A DNA stretch of 45,498 nucleotides from JANXDG01 sp964561135 (GTDB taxonomy: Bacteria > Elusimicrobiota > Endomicrobiia > DTEH01): assembly GCA_964561135.1 (NCBI GenBank), contig CAZLOB010000077.1, positions 1-45,498 of the forward strand. Direction: 5' to 3'. The notes beneath the pieces are model-generated. The model had not been told where the DNA came from. It ran no database searches and saw only the letters and a program-made list of their open reading frames with translations. Position numbers and translations under genes: made by a program. This document shows positions 16,236-24,257 of this stretch, one piece after another. Position 1 is the first letter of the stretch; each line of letters starts with the position of its first letter.

Positions 16236-16943
16236 CTATCTTGTAATCATATCACCTATAACAATAGGCGAGTAGGCTCTTAAAATTTCGCAAATAACCT
16301 TCCTCTCTTTAATTTCTTTTACTCTTGCTTTGCCAACTAGAGTAAGTTGATCTTTAGGAACATTTAGTAATGTAACATCATATTGTGAAGGGCCTAAATG
16401 ATAAATATAAAAAATGTCACCAACTTTAACATCCTCGCTTTCTTCTAATTCACAAAATATTATATCATAATCAATATACACAAACTTCTTTTCTTTTGCA
16501 GAAACAATTTTTCCCAACTTTTTAAAATCTTTTAACAACAAAGTTTTCTTTACTACTTCACTAATATCCTTTTCAACTTTTATTTCTTCTTTAATTGGTT
16601 GTAAAACAGTGTGTGATAAAATCTGAAGCATTGCTTCTTTTTGTTTTTCTGTTTCTTCTTGTAGGGAAACTTCTTGATTTATTTCTTGTTCAATTCCTAC
16701 GGGTTCTATTGTTTTTATTTCTTCTATATCTGGTATTATAAATACTTGTCCTGGATAGATAAGATCTGGATTTTTTATTATATCTTTATTTTGTTGATAA
16801 ATTTTTGTCCATAGAAACGGATTGTTATAATATTTTTTTGCAATATTCCATAAACAATCGCCTTTTACTACAATATATTCAACAGAAAAAGAATCTATTA
16901 GTAAAAATATAAGAACAATAAAACTTATTAAAAATTTTTTCAT
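16236..16943 (-). CDS. Exported LysM-domain protein
   Basis: The protein has 235 residues with a signal peptide (FLISFIVLIFLLIDSFS). A LysM domain follows at about residues 23-70: YIVVKGDCLWNIAKKYYNNP, then WTKIYQQNKDIIKNPDLIYP and GQVFIIP. A Glu/Gln-rich linker covers about residues 75-140. The C-terminal domain (about 145-235) is beta-rich, with GKIVSAKEKKFVYIDYD, VKVGDIFYIYHLG and IGDMITR, and resembles the small beta-barrel at the C-terminus of some LysM/FlgT-like proteins. LysM binds N-acetylglucosamine in peptidoglycan. The gene lies 14 bases after the large glycosyltransferase fusion and two bases before the TPR gene. Confidence 0.88.
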   Translation of the reverse strand: MKKFLISFIVLIFLLIDSFSVEYIVVKGDCLWNIAKKYYNNPFLWTKIYQQNKDIIKNPDLIYPGQVFIIPDIEEIKTIEPVGIEQEINQEVSLQEETEKQKEAMLQILSHTVLQPIKEEIKVEKDISEVVKKTLLLKDFKKLGKIVSAKEKKFVYIDYDIIFCELEESEDVKVGDIFYIYHLGPSQYDVTLLNVPKDQLTLVGKARVKEIKERKVICEILRAYSPIVIGDMITR

Positions 16944-16957
16944 AATTTCCCCCTCTA

Positions 16958-19723
16958 TTAAAAATACAAAATTTCGTGTTTAATTTTAATACATATCCAA
17001 CTAAAAAGTATGCCAACTATTATCCCGCCGATAACATCGCTTAAAAAATGTGCTCCAACTAATATTCTGCTAACTCCTACTAAAAACGCTAAAATAAATG
17101 TTATAATTGTTACAAATCTTTTCCGTAATTTATCTGATAAATATATTGCTGATGAAAACGCTAAAAATGTATGTCCTGACGGGAATCCAAACTCACGTAG
17201 CTGTTCTCCAATAACATTTATTGGTTGATGTAAAATATCTTGAAACAATTTCAAAGGACGAGGTTTATCAAATATATGTTTTAACAATTGTATTATTATC
17301 CCTCCTATAAAAATTATTGTAAGAAACGAAATCATTTCTAAAACAAAATTTTTGCGGTCCACAAAAAATAAAACTAAAATCATTATGGGAACTAAAACAA
17401 AGCCATGACCTAAGTTTGTTAGTATATACCATACTGTTCTAAACCATTTTTTTTCATACATTTTACTTTGATTAATTTTTAAAAATATCGTTTTATCGTA
17501 ATCCCTAAAATATTCAGTAACTGAAACCATGTTATTATATTCTTGTTGAACAAAATCTTTTGGAAGATTTTTATATTCAAAACCTTTGCAGATATAAAAC
17601 TTAAATACGCGCTTAGGCCAAAACTTATTTTTTTTAAAAGAAACTATTGAAACCAATTTTTTTTCTTTAAACGGAAGTTTATCTAAAACATTGTCTTCAG
17701 GGAACCGTCCTTCAGTAATATAAATAGCATCTTTTTTGTCAAACTTAACTAAATTCTTTACCCAAAAATCATATTGGTTTAAATACTCGTCTATACAAAA
17801 GACCTCTGGTATATTTTTTTTGAAATACTTACTTAATGCGAACCGTATCTGACCAGCAACAAAATATTTGTGTGTGAAAATAAAGCTTGAAGGATATTTT
17901 TTTAAAAGTTCATTAAGTTCTTCAGCAGCTTTATGCCAACCATAAAGTTTGTCAGGGGTGTCAGCATTACGATATTTTTCAGGTATTTTAATAATACCAA
18001 ACAAAGTTATAAGAATTAAAGAAACTGTTGTCAACAAAGAAGAAATTAATGAAACATAATACAAGATTCTTTTTTTATCTAAAAACAATATATAAGGAAG
18101 GACCAAAAAATATAACAAAACAGGCCAATGAGGTAATAATTTATTCCTAAAACTTATGATTAAAAAAATTATTAATCCAGGAAGAATAAAATATAACAGA
18201 AATTTGTTGGCATTTTTCAAAAAAATTATACGAAAAATACTGTACCATAAAATAACAAAAACAATTATTGACATATATGCTGACTGAAATACAATATTTT
18301 CAATAAAAGTTTTAAAAGAAAACAAACTTTTTGCACCAACTGCATGGAAAAACTGATATTTAAACGAAACAAACTTGTGCGCAATATTCCACATTATCAC
18401 CGGCGAAAAAATTGTCAACGAAATCAAACAATAAACAAAAAAATCTTTCCCTAAAAATATTCTTCTTAGCTTTGGATCAACCAAAATTATAACAACACTG
18501 CCAAGAAACAAAAATACTGCGGTGTATTTTGACAATAATGCAAAACCTAATAATACTCCACAAAAATATAAAAGCCATATATCTTTCGTCAAAATAAACT
18601 TGTAAAAATAAAAAACATACATCATCCAAAACATACCCAATACTGTCTCAGGAATTGTTATGATAGAACCAACAAAACTAATAGGAATAAAATTAAGCAA
18701 TAAACTTGTATAAAATGCTATTTGAGAACTAAAAATTTCTTTTACAATTCTATAAAAATATACTGTTGCAATAGTGAAACAAAAAATTGCTGGCAGCCTT
18801 ACAGCATACAAATTATTCCCCAAAATTTTTGTTGACAAGTATATCAAATATCCTACCATAGGTGGATGATCATAATAAGAAAAATCTAAATATTGAGCAT
18901 ATTGCCAATAATGAGACTCATCATCTGTTAAACCAAACATGCCAGATAAAACAAATCTTAAAACTGTAGCAAACAACATAAATTTTATAAATAGAAGATT
19001 GTAGTTGTCTTTGAAAAACCATTTTATAACTAACAATTTCACTTTAAACAAATATCTTAGAAGTTTTCCAAATGAAAGTTTGCTTTTACCATAAGCACGC
19101 TTATGAAATTCAATCGGTATTTCAAAAAATTTAAAATTAAATAATTTACATAAATAATTTACTTCTGTAACAATAAATGGATCCGAAGCTGATAAATACG
19201 GTAAAATTGTTTCTATTACTTTTCTCCTATACACTTTATATCCTGAAGTAACATCTTTAACAGGTATACCAGTCAACAATTTTATATAAACTCTAGAAAA
19301 CAAACTAATTAACCTTCTGACAACACTCCTTTGTTCATCTTTACCACCTACAATGTATCTTGATCCAACAACAACATCTATTTTAGGATTTCTTTCTAAA
19401 ACTTCAATAAGTTTAGGTAGTTCATATGGTGAGTGAGACAAATCTGCATCCATTTCTACAACTATTTCTGCACCTAGTTCTAAACATTTTTTAAATCCCT
19501 CAATACCAGCATATCCACGGCCACGTCTTTCTTTTCTTACAACCAAATATAAGTTTGGATATATTTTTTTTAACTCTTCAACTTTTTGTGCAGTACCATC
19601 TGGTGAGTTATCATCTACAACTACAAGTTTGCAGTTTGGTAATACTTCAAAAACTTGTTGGATAAAAATTTCTATATTTTTTACTTCGTTATATGTTGGT
19701 GTAAATACTACAACGTTTTTCAT
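16958..19723 (-). CDS. Three-domain fusion: GT2 polyprenyl-phosphate sugar synthase, GT39-like transferase, PAP2 phosphatase
   Basis: The protein has 921 residues. Residues about 1-235 form a Dpm1-like GT2 domain (VVVDDNSPDGT, EMDADLSHSPYELP with DAD at 92-94, VGSRYIVGG, SGYKVYRR), which would make a polyprenyl-phosphate sugar. Residues about 245-690 form a multi-pass GT39/ArnT-like domain (TDDESHYWQYAQYLDFSYYD, then HPPMVGYLIY), which transfers such a sugar. Residues about 735-921 form a PAP2 phosphatase with KHIFDKPRP (815-823), FPSGHT (847-852) and SRILVGAHFLSD (885-896), which typically removes a phosphate from polyprenyl carriers. The chain could thus combine donor synthesis, transfer and carrier recycling. 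The ATG at 19723 overlaps the yifB stop (TGATG); an upstream GTG at 19726 is less likely. The sugar and acceptor are unknown. Confidence 0.92.
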   Translation of the reverse strand: MKNVVVFTPTYNEVKNIEIFIQQVFEVLPNCKLVVVDDNSPDGTAQKVEELKKIYPNLYLVVRKERRGRGYAGIEGFKKCLELGAEIVVEMDADLSHSPYELPKLIEVLERNPKIDVVVGSRYIVGGKDEQRSVVRRLISLFSRVYIKLLTGIPVKDVTSGYKVYRRKVIETILPYLSASDPFIVTEVNYLCKLFNFKFFEIPIEFHKRAYGKSKLSFGKLLRYLFKVKLLVIKWFFKDNYNLLFIKFMLFATVLRFVLSGMFGLTDDESHYWQYAQYLDFSYYDHPPMVGYLIYLSTKILGNNLYAVRLPAIFCFTIATVYFYRIVKEIFSSQIAFYTSLLLNFIPISFVGSIITIPETVLGMFWMMYVFYFYKFILTKDIWLLYFCGVLLGFALLSKYTAVFLFLGSVVIILVDPKLRRIFLGKDFFVYCLISLTIFSPVIMWNIAHKFVSFKYQFFHAVGAKSLFSFKTFIENIVFQSAYMSIIVFVILWYSIFRIIFLKNANKFLLYFILPGLIIFLIISFRNKLLPHWPVLLYFLVLPYILFLDKKRILYYVSLISSLLTTVSLILITLFGIIKIPEKYRNADTPDKLYGWHKAAEELNELLKKYPSSFIFTHKYFVAGQIRFALSKYFKKNIPEVFCIDEYLNQYDFWVKNLVKFDKKDAIYITEGRFPEDNVLDKLPFKEKKLVSIVSFKKNKFWPKRVFKFYICKGFEYKNLPKDFVQQEYNNMVSVTEYFRDYDKTIFLKINQSKMYEKKWFRTVWYILTNLGHGFVLVPIMILVLFFVDRKNFVLEMISFLTIIFIGGIIIQLLKHIFDKPRPLKLFQDILHQPINVIGEQLREFGFPSGHTFLAFSSAIYLSDKLRKRFVTIITFILAFLVGVSRILVGAHFLSDVIGGIIVGILFSWICIKIKHEILYF

Positions 19724-21246
19724 CACTTTATAAGTTTATCTATACTTCTGTACTGTATTGCTTCTGAAATATGTACAGAATCAATTATCTCTTTTCCTTC
19801 CATATCAGCGATAGTTCTTGCAACTTTTATTATTCTATCATATGCCCGTGCTGAAAGACATAATTTCTCAACACTTATTCTTAAAAGTTTTTTTGCTTCT
19901 TCAGTCATAGGACAAAATTCTTTTATAAACTTACTTGTAAGTTGTGCATTTGTATATATTTTTTTATTCTTATATCTCTCATACTGTATCGCTCTAACTT
20001 TTTCAACACGTTTCCTTATTTCCTCAGATGTTTCCGATGGTTCTTCAGAAACAATTTCTTCTATTTCTACAGGTGGTACTTCTATTTGAATATCAATTCT
20101 ATCCAAAAGTGGTCCTGAAATTTTTGAGATATACTTCTGTATTTGATACGGTGTACAAACACATTCTTTTTTAGGGTGGCCATAATATCCGCATGGACAA
20201 GGGTTACACGCAGCTACTAACATTATCCTTGCTGGATAATCAACTTTAAATGAAGCACGTGATATCGTAATACAACCTTTTTCTAAAGGTTGGCGTAACA
20301 CTTCAAGAACGTTTCTGTTAAATTCTGGAAGTTCATCTAAGAATAAAACACCGTTATGTGCTAACGAAATTTCGCCAGGACGTGGGATCTGCCCACCACC
20401 AACTAATGCTATATCTGATATTGTATGATGTGGTGTTCTAAACGGTCTTGTAGAAATAAAACTATTATACAATATACCTGCAGAAGAATAAATTTTTGTT
20501 GTCTCGATTGCTTCTTCAAATGTAAGTTTCGGAAGGATCGTAGGTATACGCATAGCTAACATAGTTTTTCCGGCGCCTGGAGGACCTATCATAAGTATAT
20601 TATGTCCGCCGGATGCAGCAACTTCTATTGCGCGTTTTGCATACTGTTGACCTTTAACTTCAGAAAAATCTACATCGTAAACAAAATTTTCTTCATACAA
20701 TTTTTGTAGGTCAATTTTAAAAACTTCAATTTCTTCTTCACCATTTAAAAATTTAACAACTTGTTTCAAATTTGTAACCGGGTAAACATTTGTTTTAGTA
20801 ACAGCTGCTTCTTTTGCATTTTGTTGTGGCAGAAGAATTCCACAGCAATTGTTTTCTTTAGCAAATTTTAAAGCTAAAGATAAGACACCTTTAACAGGTC
20901 TTACACTACCATCTAATGCAAGTTCGCCAATAATATAATAATTTTTAAGTTTTTCAATTTTTATCTGGCCTAAAGCTGCAAGTATACCAACAGATATTGG
21001 TAAGTCGAAACCAGCACCTTCTTTTCTCAAATCTGCAGGAGCAAGGTTAACTGTAATTTTTCTTGGTGGGAGATCAAACCCAGAATTTCTTATTGCTGAC
21101 AACACACGTTCTTTTGATTCTTTAACTGCTGTATCAGGAAGACCTACTATATTAAAAGATGGCAAACCACTTGAGATATCTATCTCCACTTCAACTATGT
21201 ATCCTTCAATACCATATATCGTTCCTGAATAAACTTTTGCTAACAT
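19723..21246 (-). CDS. YifB/ComM family Mg-chelatase-like AAA ATPase
   Basis: The protein has 507 residues. The N-terminal ChlI-type domain (about 1-185) has GLPSFNIVGLPDTAVKESKE, then VNLAPADLRKEGAGFDLPI and IGELALDGSVRPVKG. The AAA domain has Walker A GPPGAGKT (221-228), a Walker B-like NGVLFLDELPEF, RTPHHTISD and LLDRIDIQIEVPPV. A C-terminal Mg_chelatase_C region (about 415-505) follows. In Vibrio and Haemophilus, ComM is a hexameric branch-migration helicase used in natural transformation, but the family is widespread. It lies 8 bases after an anchored TPR gene, in the same run as dprA. Confidence 0.94.
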   Translation of the reverse strand: MLAKVYSGTIYGIEGYIVEVEIDISSGLPSFNIVGLPDTAVKESKERVLSAIRNSGFDLPPRKITVNLAPADLRKEGAGFDLPISVGILAALGQIKIEKLKNYYIIGELALDGSVRPVKGVLSLALKFAKENNCCGILLPQQNAKEAAVTKTNVYPVTNLKQVVKFLNGEEEIEVFKIDLQKLYEENFVYDVDFSEVKGQQYAKRAIEVAASGGHNILMIGPPGAGKTMLAMRIPTILPKLTFEEAIETTKIYSSAGILYNSFISTRPFRTPHHTISDIALVGGGQIPRPGEISLAHNGVLFLDELPEFNRNVLEVLRQPLEKGCITISRASFKVDYPARIMLVAACNPCPCGYYGHPKKECVCTPYQIQKYISKISGPLLDRIDIQIEVPPVEIEEIVSEEPSETSEEIRKRVEKVRAIQYERYKNKKIYTNAQLTSKFIKEFCPMTEEAKKLLRISVEKLCLSARAYDRIIKVARTIADMEGKEIIDSVHISEAIQYRSIDKLIK

Positions 21247-21254
21247 AATTTATT

Positions 21255-22127
21255 TTATTCTTTTTTAAGTATTTTTTTTAACTCGCGTTGAATAACAACT
21301 ATCTCTCTGTTTTCAGGGACAAATTCTTTTATTTGCTGTATCAACTGGTAAGCATTATCGTATTCTTTAAGAAAATAATATGTTTTTATTAACAAAAATA
21401 TATTTTCCAAATTATCAGGATATTTTTTATATTCAATCTCAAGATATTCTTTTGCAGTTTGATAATTTTTGTTTTCAAAAAAAATTTTGCCTAAATAAAA
21501 ATTAACATTACGTGGCTCAACAATATTTTTCTTTTTTGAAACAGTCAGAACTTTGTTAAAATATTCTATAGCATTTGAAATGTCTTTATTATTATAATAT
21601 ACTATTGCTAAGTTTGTTAACGCAACAACATTGTTTTTATCCATTTTTAAAACTTTTTCATACATTTTTATTGCGTCTTCAATTTGTCTTGTTTGAAAAT
21701 ACAAATTTCCTAATCTAATAATTACTTCTTTATCATTTGGCATGTTCCTTAAAAATTTTTTATATTCTTCAATTGCTAAATCATAAAGCTTCAAAAATTC
21801 GTACATACAACCTAAGTAATAAAAGATACGAATGTCGGTAGAACCTAGCTTCCAGGCAGTATAAAAACAATTTATTGCTTCGTCATAAAACTGATGTCCT
21901 CTTAAAAAGTAATAAATACCTAATTCTACCAAAATATTTGTATCTTCTAAAGAAGATTTTAACTTTGTGTTCAAATCTTCAATCTTTTCTTTAATATTAT
22001 TTTCATCAATCACTTTAATCTCGTTTTCTCTTGGAAAAAAAACTTTTTTCTTTTTAACAGAAAAGAATAAAATTGTTAAAATAATTGTTAATATAAGTAA
22101 GACAAGAAAGACAATTCTTTTTGTCAT
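21255..22127 (-). CDS. Membrane-anchored tetratricopeptide repeat protein
   Basis: The protein has 290 residues. One N-terminal membrane segment (IVFLVLLILTIILTILFF) is followed by a Lys-rich stretch and then about five or six TPR units. Examples are TDIRIFYYLGCMYEFLKLYD, KEVIIRLGNLYFQTRQIEDA and VALTNLAIVYYNNKDISNAI. No catalytic motif is seen. The TPR part is probably on the outer face of the inner membrane if the segment is an uncleaved anchor, but topology is not proven. The start overlaps the rpsA stop (ATGA). A role as an assembly scaffold is only inferred. Confidence 0.88.
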   Translation of the reverse strand: MTKRIVFLVLLILTIILTILFFSVKKKKVFFPRENEIKVIDENNIKEKIEDLNTKLKSSLEDTNILVELGIYYFLRGHQFYDEAINCFYTAWKLGSTDIRIFYYLGCMYEFLKLYDLAIEEYKKFLRNMPNDKEVIIRLGNLYFQTRQIEDAIKMYEKVLKMDKNNVVALTNLAIVYYNNKDISNAIEYFNKVLTVSKKKNIVEPRNVNFYLGKIFFENKNYQTAKEYLEIEYKKYPDNLENIFLLIKTYYFLKEYDNAYQLIQQIKEFVPENREIVVIQRELKKILKKE

Positions 22128-23809
22128 TTTTCGGTTAGAATATCTTTTAATGTCGGAAGTTTCACTTCAGAATATTTTTTTATCAACTGTTGTTGAATTA
22201 TTTTTTCTAACTTTCTAATTGAAAGTTCAATCCTTTGTTTCTTTTCGTCAATATTAGTTATGACAGCGTCTATGTATTGCCCTGGTTTGTACAACAACTT
22301 AAGTTCTTTTGACAAATCTTTTTGTTCTACTATTGCTTCCCTTTTTGTAATTATACCTTCAACATCTTTCTCAAGTTCTACAATTAACACTGTTTTTAAC
22401 ACTTTTTTGATTCTACATTTAACAATACTATCAACAACATATTTTTCAAACGGGTTTTCTATAAGATGTTTAATTGACAACACAGCTGTCTCCTGATCAA
22501 CAAGAACATCTAAAACTTTGTATTGGACATACTCTCCAACTTTATATTTTTTAGTTAAATCTTTTATTTTTTGTGTCCAAGAGATATCTTTGATACTTAT
22601 AAATCCTTCAAAACCATTTTTAAGTAAAACATACATACCAGTAGGCAAAATTTTTGTTATCTTACCTTTATGGACACTACCTGCAGGAAACTCTTTTTTA
22701 ATATCTTCCCAAGGATTAAAAGAAACTCTTTTTATTGACAAAGATATTTTTTTATTTTCTACATCAATACTTAAAATCTTTGCCTCTATTTCTTGACCAA
22801 TTTTAAACATACGATGGAGCTGTGGTTGTTTATTTTCCCACAAAATTTCAGATCTATGAATAAGTCCTTCAACTGCAGGTTCTAATTCTACAAAAAGGCC
22901 AAAATTTGTTATGTTTGTAATCTTACATTTTACAACTTCACCAATTTTATATTTTTTATCCACATCTTCCCAAGGGTGTGGAAACAGCTGTTTTAGACCA
23001 ACTTCAACTTTACCTTTTTGTTGATCTATAGATAAAATTTTAACTTTAATTTTATCTCCAATATGCAACACTTCTTGGGGATGGTTCAACTTATACCAAG
23101 CAATATTGCTTATATGTAGCAATGCTTCTACACCAGCAATGTCTACAAACGCTCCAAACGAAACTAATTTTCTAACAGTTGCTATTAATTCATCACCTTC
23201 TTTAAGTTGTGCTAAAACTTTTTTCTTTATTTCTTCTCTAAGTTGTCCTTCATACAGTTTATTAGATACAACTACATCTAATTTTTTATCTTTTAATTTT
23301 AACTCTTTAATCAAAACATTAAAAGAAAATTCTTGTATTTTTGTGTTTTCTTTTACAATTTTTTCTTTAAGTTCGTCTGAAACTTCACGATATGGCATAA
23401 ACGCATCTATACCTATGTCTACAACATAACCAGATTTTGTTTCTGAGACAATCTTTGCCTCAACCGGTATTTTTTGTTCATACCATTCTTTGATTTTATC
23501 AAAAAGCTCTATCTCTTTTGCTTTCTTATACGATAACAAATGATAATTATCATAATCAACTTTTTTAACATACACTCTTATTACTTGTTGAGGTTTAAAC
23601 AATTTTGTTATTTCCTTTGTGTTCCGAAACTCTTCTATCGGTATAAAACCGTCTGTTTTAGAACCTATATCTATATAAATACCGTCGTTTGTAATACTTA
23701 AAATTTTACCTTCTACAATATCTCCAATTTTAATGTTATCAGTATATTTATTAATTTCTTCTTCGGATAAAAATTCGTCAGTATATTTATCGAATTTATC
23801 TTTTATCAT
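22124..23809 (-). CDS. rpsA: Ribosomal protein S1 homologue with six S1 domains
   Basis: The protein has 561 residues. Six S1 RNA-binding repeats can be followed: GDIVEGKILSITNDGIYIDI, VEAKIVSETKSGYVVDIGID, ELIATVRKLVSFGAFVDIAG, VVKCKITNITNFGLFVELEP, HKGKITKILPTGMYVLLKNG and VKCRIKKVLKTVLIVELEKD. S1 helps mRNAs with weak or no Shine-Dalgarno bind the 30S subunit, which suits this gene set, where few clear Shine-Dalgarno sites are seen. The open frame reaches 23881, but the extra residues are an out-of-frame reading of the end of rplU. The ATG at 23809 (MIKDKFDKYTDEF), two bases after the rplU stop, is chosen. Confidence 0.93.
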   Translation of the reverse strand: MIKDKFDKYTDEFLSEEEINKYTDNIKIGDIVEGKILSITNDGIYIDIGSKTDGFIPIEEFRNTKEITKLFKPQQVIRVYVKKVDYDNYHLLSYKKAKEIELFDKIKEWYEQKIPVEAKIVSETKSGYVVDIGIDAFMPYREVSDELKEKIVKENTKIQEFSFNVLIKELKLKDKKLDVVVSNKLYEGQLREEIKKKVLAQLKEGDELIATVRKLVSFGAFVDIAGVEALLHISNIAWYKLNHPQEVLHIGDKIKVKILSIDQQKGKVEVGLKQLFPHPWEDVDKKYKIGEVVKCKITNITNFGLFVELEPAVEGLIHRSEILWENKQPQLHRMFKIGQEIEAKILSIDVENKKISLSIKRVSFNPWEDIKKEFPAGSVHKGKITKILPTGMYVLLKNGFEGFISIKDISWTQKIKDLTKKYKVGEYVQYKVLDVLVDQETAVLSIKHLIENPFEKYVVDSIVKCRIKKVLKTVLIVELEKDVEGIITKREAIVEQKDLSKELKLLYKPGQYIDAVITNIDEKKQRIELSIRKLEKIIQQQLIKKYSEVKLPTLKDILTEK

Positions 23810-23811
23810 AT

Positions 23812-24132
23812 TTAATCCACCACGATATCTTTTATCCTCAAAACGGTAAGTTGTTGTCTGTGCCCGTATTTTCTTCGCCAATTTTTTTTAGGATTACCTT
23901 TTCTTAAAACTATAACTTTCTTACTTTTTACATGATTAACAATTTCTGAAACAACTTTCGCATTTTCAACATAAGGTGTACCTATTTTAATTTCGTCATC
24001 ATTTGTTTTTATTAATAAAACTTTGTCTATAACATATTCAGAATTTTTTTCACCGTCGAGTTTCTCAGTAATAATTGTATCTCCTTTACCAACTATATAT
24101 TGTTTTCCTCCTATCTCTATAACTGCAAACAT
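23812..24132 (-). CDS. rplU: Ribosomal protein bL21
   Basis: The protein has 106 residues of normal length for bL21. It starts MFAVIEIGGKQYIVGKGD and ends with the 23S rRNA-binding segment KGNPKKNWRRKYGHRQQLT. A strong ribosome binding site (AAAGGAGG, 24150-24143) lies 10 bases before the ATG. It is the first gene of the long minus-strand run. The usual partner rpmA (bL27) does not follow; rpsA takes that place two bases downstream. Confidence 0.97.
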   Translation of the reverse strand: MFAVIEIGGKQYIVGKGDTIITEKLDGEKNSEYVIDKVLLIKTNDDEIKIGTPYVENAKVVSEIVNHVKSKKVIVLRKGNPKKNWRRKYGHRQQLTVLRIKDIVVD

Positions 24133-24150
24133 AAAAGCTTATCCTCCTTT

Positions 24151-24180
24151 ACAATTTTTAACAATTTTTAACAATTTTTA
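24151..24180. repeat. Three exact tandem copies of a 10-base unit
   Basis: ACAATTTTTA is repeated three times without change, at 24151, 24161 and 24171. In the minus-strand RNA this is UAAAAAUUGU three times. It would lie in the 5' leader of rplU, between the predicted transcription start and the ribosome binding site. It may be a slippage product or a leader regulatory element. Confidence 0.9.
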
Positions 24181-24182
24181 TT

Positions 24183-24210
24183 TTTATAACTACTACAATT
24201 TGTATAACAA
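24183..24210 (-). promoter_or_regulatory. Candidate promoter for the rplU run
   Basis: On the minus strand, TTGTTA (24210-24205) and TATAAA (24188-24183) are spaced by 16 bases. Transcription would begin near 24176 and the leader would carry the triple repeat. The same pair with the same spacing occurs before the run starting at 44648, which supports both. Confidence 0.5.
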
Positions 24211-24219
24211 AATCAACAC

Positions 24220-24248
24220 TTGATAAAAATATAAAATTTTTATATTTT
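24220..24248 (+). promoter_or_regulatory. Candidate promoter for the plus-strand genes
   Basis: TTGATA (24220-24225) and TATTTT (24243-24248) are 17 bases apart. Transcription would begin near 24255, only about three bases before the ATG at 24258, and no ribosome binding site is present. A leaderless mRNA is therefore possible. The stretch also forms a 12-base perfect inverted repeat (24225-24249) made only of A and T. Confidence 0.35.
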
Positions 24249-24257
24249 TTTTCAACT

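Noticed and set aside
23810..23881. Longer N-terminus for rpsA (MAKKIRAQTTTYRF...)
   Set aside because: It is an out-of-frame reading of the conserved end of rplU; the ATG at 23809 begins a normal S1 protein.
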